Assembly (NCBI RefSeq): GCF_024349785.1
Contig: NZ_AP018817.1
Span: 1,829,501-1,893,500 of the forward strand
Direction: 5' to 3'
DNA length: 64,000 nt
DNA from: Sphingomonas bisphenolicum
GTDB lineage: Bacteria > Pseudomonadota > Alphaproteobacteria > Sphingomonadales > Sphingomonadaceae
Below the pieces are notes generated by a model that was not told the DNA's origin, made no database searches, and saw only the letters and a program-made list of their open reading frames with translations. Of the stretch, positions 26,877-35,389 are shown piece after piece (the first letter of the stretch is position 1; each line of letters starts with the position of its first letter). Position numbers and translations under genes: made by a program.

Positions 26877-29810
26877 ATGACCGACGCACCTGATTATAAG
26901 TCCACCGTCTTCCTGCCCGTCACCGACTTCCCGATGAAGGCCGGCCTGGCCCAGAAGGAGCCGGCGATCGCCGCCAAGTGGGAGGCGATGGACCTCTATG
27001 GCAAGCTGCGCGAGAAGCGCGCCGGCCGCGAACGCTTCATCCTGCATGATGGCCCGCCCTACGCCAATGGCGACATCCATATGGGCCATGCGATGAACAA
27101 GGTGCTCAAGGACATCATCGTCCGGTCGCAGTCGCTGCTGGGCAAGGATGCGCCCTATGTTCCGGGCTGGGATTGCCACGGCCTGCCGATCGAATGGAAG
27201 ATCGAGGAAGAATATCGCAAGAAGAAGCTGAACAAGGACGAGGTGCCCGCCGCCGAATTCCGCGCCCAGTGCCGCGCCTATGCCGACAAATGGGTGGGCG
27301 TGCAGAAGGATCAGTTCAAGCGTCTGGGCGTGATGGGCGACTGGGCCGATCCGTATCTGACGATGAAGTTCGACGCCGAAGCGACGATCGTGGGCGAACT
27401 GCTGAAATTCGCGGAAAGCGGCCAGCTCTATCGCGGCGCCAAGCCCGTCATGTGGTCGCCGGTCGAAAAGACCGCGCTGGCCGAGGCGGAAGTGGAATAT
27501 GAAGACGTCACCTCGACCCAGATCGACGTGGCGTTCGAGATCGTCGAAGCGCCGAACGCGCCGGAGCTGGTCGGTGCGCATGCGGTGATCTGGACGACCA
27601 CGCCCTGGACGATCCCTGTCAATCAGGCGATCGCGTTTGGGGAGGACATTGAGTATGTGTTGGTTCCATCCAAAACCGACGGTCGCCAGTATCTGGTAGC
27701 TAAGGATTCGGCTTTGATTTTGAGCTTCGTTTCCAGACTGACCGGAAAGAATTTCGCGCGTTGGGCGGACGCTATGGCGCTGGCTGGAGAAGATGAGCGC
27801 GTGGGCGATTGGTTGGCTTGCTTTGCCGACAACTCGTTCGCGAAAGAGCAACGTGTCTTCAAAGGCACCGACCTCGCAGGCGCGATCGCCCGTCACCCGA
27901 TGCACGCGCTGGGCGGATTCTTCGCCAAGCCGCGCCCGCTGCTGCCCGCCGACCATGTCACCACCGACGCGGGTACGGGCCTCGTCCATATGGCGCCCGA
28001 CCATGGCGAGGAGGATTTCATCGCCTGCAAGAAGCTGGGCATCGACCCGGTCTTTGCGGTCAACGACGCGGGCTTCTACCGCGACGACTGGGACTGGCTG
28101 CCGGGGCAGGGCAGCGTCATCAACACCAAGTTCAACGGCGCCGAAGGCCCGATCTGCACCGACCTGCGCGCGGTCGGCGCGTTGCTGTCGGCCAGCGACT
28201 TCCGTCACAGCTATCCGCATAGCTGGCGGTCGAAGGCGCGGATCATCTATCGCTGCACCCCGCAATGGTTCATTCCGATGGATAAACCCCAGGAAGACGG
28301 GGTCGCGGACGTCGATGGCGGCGTGATGCCGACCCCTGTGGTCAGCGGCAATGGCCCCACGCTGCGCGAAATCGCGGTCGATGCGATCGAACATACCCGC
28401 TGGGTGCCGGAGCGCTCGACCAACCGTATTCGTTCGATGGTGGAAGGGCGTCCCGACTGGGTCATCAGCCGCCAGCGCGCGTGGGGCGTGCCGATCGCCC
28501 TCTATGTCCATCGCAAGAGCGGGCAATATCTGGTCGATCCGGCGGTCAATGCCCGCATCATCGACGCGTTCAAGGGCGCCGGTGCGGACGCCTGGTTCGG
28601 TGCCGATCATCAGGCGCTGCTCGGCCCGGACTATGACTTCAACGACTATGAGGTCGTGAACGACATTCTCGACGTCTGGTTCGACAGCGGTTCGACCCAC
28701 AGCTTCGTGGTCGAGGGCCGCTATGGCGAAGGGACGCGCGCCGACCTCTATATCGAAGGGTCGGACCAGCATCGCGGCTGGTTCCAATCCTCGCTGCTCG
28801 AAAGCTGCGGTACCCGCGGTCAGGCGCCCTACAAGGCGGTGCTGACCCATGGCTTCGCGCTGGACGGCACGGGCAAGAAAATGTCCAAGTCGCTCGGCAA
28901 CGTGGTCGATCCGCTCAAGATCATGAGCGAGAGCGGCGCCGACATCCTGCGCGTCTGGGTCGCCAGCACCGACTATTTCGATGACGTCCGCATCGGCAAG
29001 GAAGTGCTGGCCGGCTCGTCCGACGCCTACCGCAAATTGCGCAATACATTCCGTTACATGCTGGGCGCTCTTTCAGACTATGATGAAGAGACGGAAGCCG
29101 TGTCCTACGCGGAAATGCCGGAGCTGGAGCGTTATATGCTCCACCGTCTGGCGCAGCTCGACGCGGAACTGCGCGCCGTGGTGGACAAGGCTGCGAAGAG
29201 CGAGAACTGGCTGGAATTCAGCCGCTACACCCGCGCCATCTTCGATTTCGCGAACAGCGACCTCAGCGCCTTCTTCTTCGATATCCGCAAGGATTGCCTC
29301 TATTGCGATGCGAAGTCGGACCCCAAGCGGCGCGCCTATCGCACCCTGCTCGACACGCTGTTCCATGCGCTGGTGCGCTATGTGGCGCCGATCATCCCCT
29401 TCACGGCGGAAGAAGTGTGGCAGAGCCGCTTCCCCAATGAGGAAGAGAGCGTCCATTTCCTGGAATGGCCCGAAGTCGACCGTCACTGGATCAACAGCCA
29501 TCTCAATGACAAATGGGGCGAACTGCGCAGCCAGCGCGAACAGGTGAATGAGGCGATCGAGCCCTTCCGCCGCGAGAAAATCATACGGTCCAGCCTGGAG
29601 GCTGACGTCACCATGGGGGAATTGCTGCCCAGCGACGGTGTCGACTTCGCCGAAGTGGCGATCGTCGCGCGCGTGACCATGGGCGTGGGCGACGGCATCG
29701 TGGTGAAGCCCAGCGACTGGCATAAATGCGGCCGCTGCTGGCGCAAGCTGCCGGAAGTGACCGAGGAGGGCACGCTATGTGACCGCTGTGACGAGGTGCT
29801 GAAGGCATGA
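26877..29810 (+). CDS. ileS: Isoleucyl-tRNA synthetase with an atypical segment in the editing domain
   Basis: 977 residues. Class I motifs: PYANGDIHMGHAMN (HIGH motif at 68-71) and GKKMSKSLGN (KMSKS near 669). The CP1 editing domain includes WTTTPWTIP and the DHGEEDF region. A C-terminal zinc knuckle (CGRCWRKLPEV, then CDRCDEVL) is complete. Bases 27640-27860, inside CP1, have visibly different codon use (TTG, GTT, AAA, GCT codons; about 99 GC of 180 over 27661-27840 against 41 of 60 just upstream) and encode extra hydrophilic residues. The frame stays open, so the enzyme is probably functional. The stop overlaps lspA by ATGA. Confidence 0.96.
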   Translation: MTDAPDYKSTVFLPVTDFPMKAGLAQKEPAIAAKWEAMDLYGKLREKRAGRERFILHDGPPYANGDIHMGHAMNKVLKDIIVRSQSLLGKDAPYVPGWDCHGLPIEWKIEEEYRKKKLNKDEVPAAEFRAQCRAYADKWVGVQKDQFKRLGVMGDWADPYLTMKFDAEATIVGELLKFAESGQLYRGAKPVMWSPVEKTALAEAEVEYEDVTSTQIDVAFEIVEAPNAPELVGAHAVIWTTTPWTIPVNQAIAFGEDIEYVLVPSKTDGRQYLVAKDSALILSFVSRLTGKNFARWADAMALAGEDERVGDWLACFADNSFAKEQRVFKGTDLAGAIARHPMHALGGFFAKPRPLLPADHVTTDAGTGLVHMAPDHGEEDFIACKKLGIDPVFAVNDAGFYRDDWDWLPGQGSVINTKFNGAEGPICTDLRAVGALLSASDFRHSYPHSWRSKARIIYRCTPQWFIPMDKPQEDGVADVDGGVMPTPVVSGNGPTLREIAVDAIEHTRWVPERSTNRIRSMVEGRPDWVISRQRAWGVPIALYVHRKSGQYLVDPAVNARIIDAFKGAGADAWFGADHQALLGPDYDFNDYEVVNDILDVWFDSGSTHSFVVEGRYGEGTRADLYIEGSDQHRGWFQSSLLESCGTRGQAPYKAVLTHGFALDGTGKKMSKSLGNVVDPLKIMSESGADILRVWVASTDYFDDVRIGKEVLAGSSDAYRKLRNTFRYMLGALSDYDEETEAVSYAEMPELERYMLHRLAQLDAELRAVVDKAAKSENWLEFSRYTRAIFDFANSDLSAFFFDIRKDCLYCDAKSDPKRRAYRTLLDTLFHALVRYVAPIIPFTAEEVWQSRFPNEEESVHFLEWPEVDRHWINSHLNDKWGELRSQREQVNEAIEPFRREKIIRSSLEADVTMGELLPSDGVDFAEVAIVARVTMGVGDGIVVKPSDWHKCGRCWRKLPEVTEEGTLCDRCDEVLKA

Positions 29811-30316
29811 GCGCGGTCAATCACCGCCCGCTGGGCCTGACCGTCGCGATCGTGACGCTCGCGCTCGACCAGCTCATCAAATATAGCGTCACCTATCCGC
29901 TGGCGCTCAAGAGCAGGCTGGACGGGATCGATATCCTGCCGATCTTCCGCTTGCGCTGGCTGGAAAATCGCGGCGTTTCCATGGGCTTCTTCCATGCCGA
30001 CACGAATGTCGCGCGCTGGGCGCTGGTGGGCATGACGATGCTGATCGCCGGTTTCGTCGGCGTGTGGATGTGGCGTGAAAAGGCGCGGCAGGATGTCGCG
30101 GCGCTGGGCCTGGTGCTGGGCGGGGCGATCGGCAATATCGTCGATCGGATGCGGCTGGGCTATGTCGTCGATTATGCCGACCTGCATTTCGGCGAGTGGC
30201 GGCCTTTCCTGATTTTCAACCTGGCGGACGCCGCCATCACGATCGGCGTGTTGATCCTGCTTGCGCGGGCGTTGCTGCTGCGCGACAAGAGCGCAAAGAC
30301 GGAGACTTTGAAGTAA
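29807..30316 (+). CDS. lspA: Lipoprotein signal peptidase II
   Basis: 169 residues with four membrane segments. The catalytic aspartates are D113 in GNIVDRMRLGYVVDY and D141 in FNLADAAI; LDQLIK and LENRGVSMGFF are the other conserved boxes. Cleaves diacylglyceryl-modified prolipoproteins at the inner membrane. Start ATG overlaps the ileS stop; its TAA overlaps the next ATG (TAATG), so three genes are translationally linked. Confidence 0.97.
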   Translation: MSAVNHRPLGLTVAIVTLALDQLIKYSVTYPLALKSRLDGIDILPIFRLRWLENRGVSMGFFHADTNVARWALVGMTMLIAGFVGVWMWREKARQDVAALGLVLGGAIGNIVDRMRLGYVVDYADLHFGEWRPFLIFNLADAAITIGVLILLARALLLRDKSAKTETLK

Positions 30317-30729
30317 TGCGTAAACTGATCCTCGCTGCCGGCCTTGTGTCCACCCTGTCCGCCTGCGGCGGCGGCGGTGGCCTGTTCAACCGCCAGCGCC
30401 CCGATGAATTCGCCGTCTCGCGCCAGGCACCCCTGATCATTCCGCCCGACTTCGCGCTGGTGCCGCCTGCGCCGGGCACGCCGGCCGCCGCGTCGGTCGA
30501 TTCGAGCAAGGCCGCGATGGACGCGATGTTCGGCGGTCCCGCCGCGCGTAGCGCCGGCGAAGGCGCCACGCTCAACGCCGCGGGGCGCGCCAACGCCGCA
30601 TCGGGCATCCGTTCGTCGGTGGGCGATCCCGGCACCGAAGTCGTGGACAAGGGGGCCACCACCCGCGACATCATCGCCGCGCCCGAAGGCGACGGCCAGC
30701 AAGCGCGCGCCGCGACGCCGCAGCCTTAA
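30316..30729 (+). CDS. DUF3035 lipoprotein (BamF-like)
   Basis: 137 residues. Lipoprotein signal MRKLILAAGLVSTLSACGGG with Cys17 as the acylation site. The mature start RPDEFAVSRQAPLIIPPDFA is the DUF3035 signature found in alphaproteobacterial outer-membrane lipoproteins associated with the BAM complex (BamF in Caulobacter). The remainder is low-complexity, rich in Ala, Gly and Pro. It is a substrate class of the LspA encoded directly upstream. A perfect hairpin follows. Confidence 0.85.
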   Translation: MRKLILAAGLVSTLSACGGGGGLFNRQRPDEFAVSRQAPLIIPPDFALVPPAPGTPAAASVDSSKAAMDAMFGGPAARSAGEGATLNAAGRANAASGIRSSVGDPGTEVVDKGATTRDIIAAPEGDGQQARAATPQP

Positions 30730-30754
30730 GGACGACCTTTGGACAAGTTTGGGT

Positions 30755-30789
30755 CGGCAGGCGACAGGGGTGATTCCTGTCGCCTGCCG
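30755..30789 (+). terminator. Perfect 14-bp hairpin after the ileS-lspA-DUF3035 operon
   Basis: CGGCAGGCGACAGG and CCTGTCGCCTGCCG pair perfectly around a seven-base loop. There is no T-run, because the IS element begins six bases later; the original downstream tail of the terminator may have been displaced by the insertion. Confidence 0.85.
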
Positions 30790-30849
30790 CGCTAAGGGCT
30801 GTGGGGATTTAGGATTCCCCTTTTGCTGGAGTTGTGATTCACACTCTGG

Positions 30850-31218
30850 ATGGATCGCTTTGTACTGACGGACGCCCAATGGGCGCAGATGGAACCGCAC
30901 TGTCTGGGCAAGATCACCGACCCCGGACGCAGCGGCAGAAACAACCGGCTGTTCGTGGAGGCAGTGCTGTGGATTGTCCGCACTGGAAGTCCATGGCGCG
31001 ACCTACCGGCGATGTTCGGCAATTGGAGCACGGCATTCCGCCGATTTCGCGATTGGCGGGAAGCCGATGTTTTCAAGCGGATTTTCGATGCTCTGTCGGA
31101 TGAACCCGACATGGAATACGCCATGATCGATGCCACCATCGTCAAGGTTCACCGGCACGGCCAGGGCGCAAAAGGGGGACTCAGAGCCAGGCCATTGGTC
31201 GTTCCAAAGGAGGCATGA
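30850..31218 (+). CDS. IS5-family transposase, N-terminal frame (orfA)
   Basis: 122 residues carrying the N-terminal DNA-binding part (MDRFVLTDAQWAQMEPHCLG, the DUF4096-type domain) and the first catalytic aspartate in YAMIDATIVKVHRHGQ (about 96-111). The residues after KGG (LRARPLVVPKEA) are out of frame; the normal family sequence continues in the -1 frame. The AAAAGGGGGA run at 31170-31179 is the likely slip site. Confidence 0.9.
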   Translation: MDRFVLTDAQWAQMEPHCLGKITDPGRSGRNNRLFVEAVLWIVRTGSPWRDLPAMFGNWSTAFRRFRDWREADVFKRIFDALSDEPDMEYAMIDATIVKVHRHGQGAKGGLRARPLVVPKEA

Positions 31219-31601
31219 CGACCAAGATCCTGGCTTTGACCGATGCGCTGGGCAACCTTGTCCGCTTCCGCTTGATGCCCGGCCACCGCTTCGACACGGT
31301 TGGCGTTGCTCCACTCATCGACGGCATCAAGTTCGGCGCACTGCTCGCTGACAAGGCTTTCGACAGCAACGATATCGTCGCCGATCTCAACGAGCGGGGT
31401 GCAAAAATCGTCATCTCGCAGCACCCGCGACGCGCCAGACCCATCCCGCTCGACGCCGAAATGTACAAGTGGCGCCACCTCATCGAAAACTTCTTCTGCA
31501 AACTCAAGGAATTCAAGCGTATCGCCATGCGCGCCTGCAAAACCGATCGCAGCTTCGAGGCCATGATCCACCTCGCTGCAGCCGTCATCAATTCCCGGTG
31601 A
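31215..31601 (+). CDS. IS5-family transposase, C-terminal frame (orfB)
   Basis: 128 residues from the ATG at 31215, but the homologous frame is open from 31179 (TQSQAIGRSKGG precedes the ATG), so the active protein is probably an OrfAB fusion made by a -1 shift. It holds the second aspartate in LLADKAFDSNDIV and the glutamate in WRHLIENFFCKLKEFKRIA, completing the DDE triad. The frame ends AAVINSR, as family members do. Confidence 0.9.
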   Translation: MTTKILALTDALGNLVRFRLMPGHRFDTVGVAPLIDGIKFGALLADKAFDSNDIVADLNERGAKIVISQHPRRARPIPLDAEMYKWRHLIENFFCKLKEFKRIAMRACKTDRSFEAMIHLAAAVINSR

Positions 31602-31616
31602 ATCCCCACAAGCCTT

Positions 31617-31720
31617 AGAGCGCGCGGCGTTTAATCGGACGCAAGTCGCACGCTCTAAGTTTTTGTTGTCGCATCGTTTCAAGCAGAAAAGCGGTTCCCA
31701 CTTTTCCGCACGATGCTTTA
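31617..31720. repeat. RIME-like intergenic repeat next to the IS element
   Basis: The segment begins TTAGAGCG and returns CGCTCTAAG after about 35 bases, with TTTAATCGGACGCAAG between, then has CGGTTCCCACTTTTCCGCA and GATGCTTTA. This order (GAGCG..TTTAATCGGACGC..CGCTCTA..CGGTTCCCACTTTT..GCATGCT) resembles the RIME-type mosaic repeats seen between genes in many Alphaproteobacteria. It reaches exactly to the stop of the ArsR gene and may supply its transcription end. Confidence 0.65.
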
Positions 31721-32038
31721 GCTGGCCTCGACAAAAGCCTTGAGCCGGGCGAGGGGGCCGTCCCATTGGGCATTGACCTCGTCCAGCCACGACCGGGCGG
31801 CTTCGATCGCCTCCCGATGCAGCGCATAATGGACTTCGCGTCCGCTCTTGCGACGATGCACCAGCCCCGCGCCGTGCAGCACGTCCAGATGCTTGGCGAC
31901 CGCCTGCCGGCTGATCGCCAGCCCTTCGCCCATTTGCACGATCGATCGTTCGCCGCCGTCGCTGAGGCGGCCGACCATGCCCAGCCGGGTCGCGTCGCCC
32001 AGCGCGGCGAACAATTGCGCCGGTTCAGCCTTCGACAT
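31718..32038 (-). CDS. ArsR-family transcriptional regulator
   Basis: 106 residues of winged helix: AQLFAALGDATRLGMVGRL, then the recognition helix region ISRQAVAKHLDVLHGAGLV and the wing RKSGREVHYALH. No arsenic-type CVC metal motif is present, so it is likely a non-metal ArsR of the kind paired with AHSA1/SRPBCC proteins. It overlaps the 3' end of the SRPBCC gene by 14 bases, in the same transcript. Confidence 0.9.
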   Translation of the reverse strand: MSKAEPAQLFAALGDATRLGMVGRLSDGGERSIVQMGEGLAISRQAVAKHLDVLHGAGLVHRRKSGREVHYALHREAIEAARSWLDEVNAQWDGPLARLKAFVEAS

Positions 32039-32474
32039 AGCGTCTGATATTCTGCACCTGCTCCGCCCAGCCGCCGTCGTTGGAGCGCAGGACGCTGGCG
32101 CGGCGCGGTTCGGGGACATGATCGAACCCGCTTTCGGTGACGGTCAGCCTTGTGCCGCCGGCGGTCGGCTCCAGCCGAAACTCGACCAGCGTCCATTCGG
32201 GCACGCCGTTCCGGATCGCATCCTCGTCGCCGCCGGTGGCGGGCCATTCGAAGGCGAAGCGGGTCATCGGCTCGATCGCGACGGTGCGCGATTGCCAGGG
32301 GAAATGTTCGTAGCCGGGATAGGTCATGTGGCCGGTCGAGCCTTGCCCGACGGCGAAGGGCTGGTCGAGCGCGACCAGGAACCAGGCACCGAATTTTTCA
32401 TGATCGATAAGCGCGTCCCACACCTTGGCGATGGGCGCGGCGATGTCGATGGTCTTGATGATATGGTCGGGCAT
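32025..32474 (-). CDS. SRPBCC (AHSA1-type START-like) domain protein
   Basis: 149 residues. START/AHSA1 landmarks: IDIAAPIAKVWDALIDHEKFGAWF at the N-terminus (given across residues 9-32), PMTRFAFEW, and GGTRLTVTESGFDHVP near the end. Forms a hydrophobic ligand cavity; ligand unknown. AGGAGG lies eight bases before the ATG. Pairing with an overlapping ArsR gene is a recurrent arrangement in which the regulator controls this protein. Confidence 0.9.
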   Translation of the reverse strand: MPDHIIKTIDIAAPIAKVWDALIDHEKFGAWFLVALDQPFAVGQGSTGHMTYPGYEHFPWQSRTVAIEPMTRFAFEWPATGGDEDAIRNGVPEWTLVEFRLEPTAGGTRLTVTESGFDHVPEPRRASVLRSNDGGWAEQVQNIRRYVEG

Positions 32475-32539
32475 ATAGGCAACCTCCTGATTGTCTATAT
32501 GATCCGATTTTCCGTTACAGGCAACCCTATGGTTGCTGG

Positions 32540-34468
32540 TCAGGCCCGCGCTTCCGTGCCCACGCTGTTGTGGCGCAGCGCAGTGAGGACTGTGTCCACG
32601 ATCGCGTCGGCATCCAGCCGGGCGTCTGCATATTGTTTTTCGGGCTTGTCCTGATCCTGGAAAATGTCGGGCAGGCGCATGGTGCGCAGCTTGAGGCCAT
32701 TGTCGATCAGGCCGAGATCGCTGGCCAGCGTCAGGACATGCGCGCCCAGACCGCCGATCGCGCCTTCCTCGATGGTCACGGCGACTTCGTGGCTGGTCAG
32801 CAGCTTGCGGATCAGCGCTTCGTCCAGCGGCTTGGCGAAGCGCAGGTCGGCGACAGTGGTGGACAGGCCCTTGGCCTCCAGCGCTTCGGCGGCCTTGAGT
32901 GCTTCTTCGAGGCGGGTGCCGAGCGAGAGGATGGCGACCTGCCGCCCTTCGCGGACCAGACGGCCCTTGCCGATTTCAAGCCGTTCGGGAATTTCCGGCA
33001 TGGCGACGCCAGTGCCGTTGCCGCGCGGATAGCGCAGCGCGATCGGGCCGCTATCATGCATGGCGCAGGTATGGACCATATGAACCAGTTCGGCTTCGTC
33101 CGCCGCGGCCATCACCACCATGTTGGGCAGGGTCGCAAGATAGGTGACGTCGAAACTGCCCGCATGGGTCGAGCCGTCGGCGCCGACCAGGCCGGCGCGG
33201 TCGATGGCGAAGCGGACGGGCAGGTTCTGGATCGCGACGTCATGCACGACCTGGTCGTAGGCACGTTGCAGGAAAGTCGAATAGATGGCGCAGAAGGGGC
33301 GCATCCCTTCGGCCGCGAGGCCCGCAGCGAAGGTGACGGCATGTTGTTCGGCGATGCCGACGTCGAAGCTGCGGTCGGGGAAGGCCAGTTCGAACTTGTC
33401 GAGGCCGGTGCCCGACGGCATCGCCGCGGTGATGGCGCAGACCTTGGGATCGCGCTGCGCTTCGGCGATGAGCGCCTGGGCGAAGACATTGGTGTAGCTG
33501 GGCGGTCCGGGCGGGGCCTTCGCTTGCGTGCCGGTGACGATGTCGAACTTCTGGACACCATGATATTTGTCGGCCGCTGCTTCGGCCGGGCCATAGCCCT
33601 TGCCTTTCTGCGTGACGACATGGACGAGGCACGGCCCTTCGGCCGCGTCGCGGACGTTTTCCAGCACTGGAATCAACTGGTCGAGATTATGGCCGTCGAC
33701 CGGACCGACATAATAGAAGCCCAGTTCCTCGAACAAAGTGCCGCCCATCGCCATGCCGCGGGCGAACTCGTCCGTTTTGCGCGCGGCATTGTGGAGCGGG
33801 CGGGGCAGTTTGCGGGCGAGGCGCTTGGCGATGTCGCGCAGGCCGAGAAATTCGCGGCTGGAGACGAGGCGGGCGAGATAGGCGGACAGGCCGCCGACCG
33901 GCGGGGCGATCGACATATCATTGTCGTTGAGGATGACGATCAGGCGATTGCCGGCCGCGCGGGCGTTGTTCATCGCCTCATAGGCCATGCCCGCCGACAT
34001 GGCGCCGTCGCCGATGACGGCGATGCCCTTGCCGGGGCGATCCTGCATCTTGTTGGCGACCGCGAAGCCCAGCGCCGCGCTGATCGAGGTGGAGCTGTGC
34101 GCCGCGCCGAAGGGGTCATAATCGGATTCGGCGCGCTTGGTGAAGCCGGACAGGCCGCCGCCCATGCGCAGGGTGCGGATGCGGTCGCGCCGGCCGGTCA
34201 GGATCTTGTGCGGATAGCATTGGTGGCCGACGTCCCACACCAGCTTGTCCTGGGGGGTGTCGAACACATAATGGATCGCGGTGGTCAGTTCCACCACGCC
34301 GAGGCCCGAGCCGAGATGGCCGCCGGTCACGCCGACGGCGGAGATGACCTCCTGCCGCAGTTCGTCTGCCAACTGGCGAAGCTGGTCGGGCTTGAGGGCG
34401 CGCAGGTCCGACGGCCAGACGACCTGGTCGAGGAGCGGGGTTTCCGGGCGATCATTCATCAAAGACAT
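32540..34468 (-). CDS. dxs: 1-deoxy-D-xylulose-5-phosphate synthase
   Basis: 642 residues, full length. Thiamine diphosphate motif [17 protein letters not shown] near 154; the N-terminal [12 protein letters not shown] and [15 protein letters not shown]; transketolase-central domain with [17 protein letters not shown] (catalytic Glu), and C-terminal [12 protein letters not shown]. First enzyme of the MEP isoprenoid pathway, relevant here also to the carotenoids common in sphingomonads. Monocistronic by appearance; zur lies 78 bases upstream on the same strand. Confidence 0.97.
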   Translation of the reverse strand: MSLMNDRPETPLLDQVVWPSDLRALKPDQLRQLADELRQEVISAVGVTGGHLGSGLGVVELTTAIHYVFDTPQDKLVWDVGHQCYPHKILTGRRDRIRTLRMGGGLSGFTKRAESDYDPFGAAHSSTSISAALGFAVANKMQDRPGKGIAVIGDGAMSAGMAYEAMNNARAAGNRLIVILNDNDMSIAPPVGGLSAYLARLVSSREFLGLRDIAKRLARKLPRPLHNAARKTDEFARGMAMGGTLFEELGFYYVGPVDGHNLDQLIPVLENVRDAAEGPCLVHVVTQKGKGYGPAEAAADKYHGVQKFDIVTGTQAKAPPGPPSYTNVFAQALIAEAQRDPKVCAITAAMPSGTGLDKFELAFPDRSFDVGIAEQHAVTFAAGLAAEGMRPFCAIYSTFLQRAYDQVVHDVAIQNLPVRFAIDRAGLVGADGSTHAGSFDVTYLATLPNMVVMAAADEAELVHMVHTCAMHDSGPIALRYPRGNGTGVAMPEIPERLEIGKGRLVREGRQVAILSLGTRLEEALKAAEALEAKGLSTTVADLRFAKPLDEALIRKLLTSHEVAVTIEEGAIGGLGAHVLTLASDLGLIDNGLKLRTMRLPDIFQDQDKPEKQYADARLDADAIVDTVLTALRHNSVGTEARA

Positions 34469-34546
34469 AGGCTCCCGAGGCCCAAAGGCCGTTCCGGATC
34501 AAAGCAAGGCCCGCTAGGCCGTTCCGGGCGGCAGCGCAACGCTCCA

Positions 34547-35011
34547 TCAGGCCGCACATTTCGCACAGGTGCCCAATATCTCGATCACCGGCCGTTCGGC
34601 TTGGAAGCCTTCCTGCGCCGCGACCGCGCGCACGTCGCCGGTCACCTTGTCGTCATCGACATGGGTCGCCTGCTTGCAGGTGCGGCAGACCAGAAAGATG
34701 CAGTCATGGTGGCAGCCGGGATGGGCGTTGGCGATATAGGCGTTGGCGCTTTCGACGCGCATCGCGATGTTATTGGTCACGAACAGGTCGAGGATGCGAT
34801 AGACGCTGTTGGGCGCGACCCGCTTGCCGCGCGCCTTCGACACCGTATCCGCTATGTCATAGGCCGAGGCCGGACGCTCTTCCGCCGCGAGCGCATCGAA
34901 AATGGCGGCGCGCATCGGCGTCCATTGTTCGTCCTGCGCCTCCAGCGTCAGGCGCGCGGCGTCGGCGAGCTTGGTGCCGGTCGGTTCGTGATGGTGATGA
35001 TGGTCGGCCAT
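34547..35011 (-). CDS. zur: Fur-family regulator, probably zinc uptake regulator Zur
   Basis: 154 residues. It begins MADHHHHHEPTG, a five-histidine run. The winged helix contains DEQWTPMRAAIFDALAAEE and APNSVYRILDLF. Cysteine pairs CRTC (HDCIFLVCRTCKQATHVDDD region) and the C-terminal GTCAKC form the structural zinc site, and HPGCHHD adds candidate sensory ligands. The Zur-type N-terminal half and C-terminal CxxC favour Zur over Fur. ATG 35011 is chosen over an upstream ATG lacking homology. No zinc transporter is adjacent. Confidence 0.85.
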   Translation of the reverse strand: MADHHHHHEPTGTKLADAARLTLEAQDEQWTPMRAAIFDALAAEERPASAYDIADTVSKARGKRVAPNSVYRILDLFVTNNIAMRVESANAYIANAHPGCHHDCIFLVCRTCKQATHVDDDKVTGDVRAVAAQEGFQAERPVIEILGTCAKCAA

Positions 35012-35062
35012 GGCGTTCAATCTAGGCTTGCGGAGGATCGGGGGCAAGGGCGCGCGATGGTG

Positions 35063-35389
35063 TCAGCGCTGCCCGAAGGACCATGCGGCCCAGAGCCAGC
35101 CCGCGATCATCAACGTGCCGCCGACCGGCGTGACCGCGCCCAGCCATTTGGGGCCGCCCAGCGCCATGGCATAGAGGGTGAGCGCGAAGATCGCCGCGCC
35201 CGCCAGCATCAGCGCCGCCGCGCCGCGGGCAACCCCGGTGACGGCGATCGCGGCGACCGCGTGGATCAGCTGGTAGAGGCCGCCGGTGCGCAGCCATTCC
35301 GCTGCCTTGGGATCAGTGACGCCGTGGGCGCCAAAGGCGCCAGCCCCTATCGCCAGTGCCGCCGACAGGCAGGCCAGTATCGCGATCAT
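35063..35389 (-). CDS. DUF423 inner-membrane protein
   Basis: 108 residues with four membrane segments. The DUF423 pattern GAGAFGAHGVTDPKAAEWL is present, then GGLYQLIHAVA and GTLMIAGWLWAAWS. Function unknown, inner membrane. Its ATG overlaps the TGA of the antiporter gene (ATGA), so translation is coupled. Confidence 0.9.
   Translation of the reverse strand: MIAILACLSAALAIGAGAFGAHGVTDPKAAEWLRTGGLYQLIHAVAAIAVTGVARGAAALMLAGAAIFALTLYAMALGGPKWLGAVTPVGGTLMIAGWLWAAWSFGQR

Larger units (their letters stand above)
30795..31615 (+). mobile_element. IS5-family insertion sequence, about 821 bp
   Basis: Ends match as inverted repeats: left AGGGCTGTGGGGATT, right AATCCCCACAAGCCT (complement AGGCTTGTGGGGATT), flanked by TA on both sides (30793-30794 and 31616-31617) as the likely target duplication. 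Inside are two overlapping frames of an IS5-type DDE transposase joined by a probable -1 frameshift. Family features suggest the IS427/IS1031-like part of IS5. Both frames are intact, so the element may be active. Confidence 0.9.

Noticed and set aside
26829..28850. Long open frame on the minus strand opposite ileS
   Set aside because: It lies wholly over ileS, has no recognisable domain, and is arginine-, histidine- and glycine-rich as expected for an antisense shadow in high-GC DNA.
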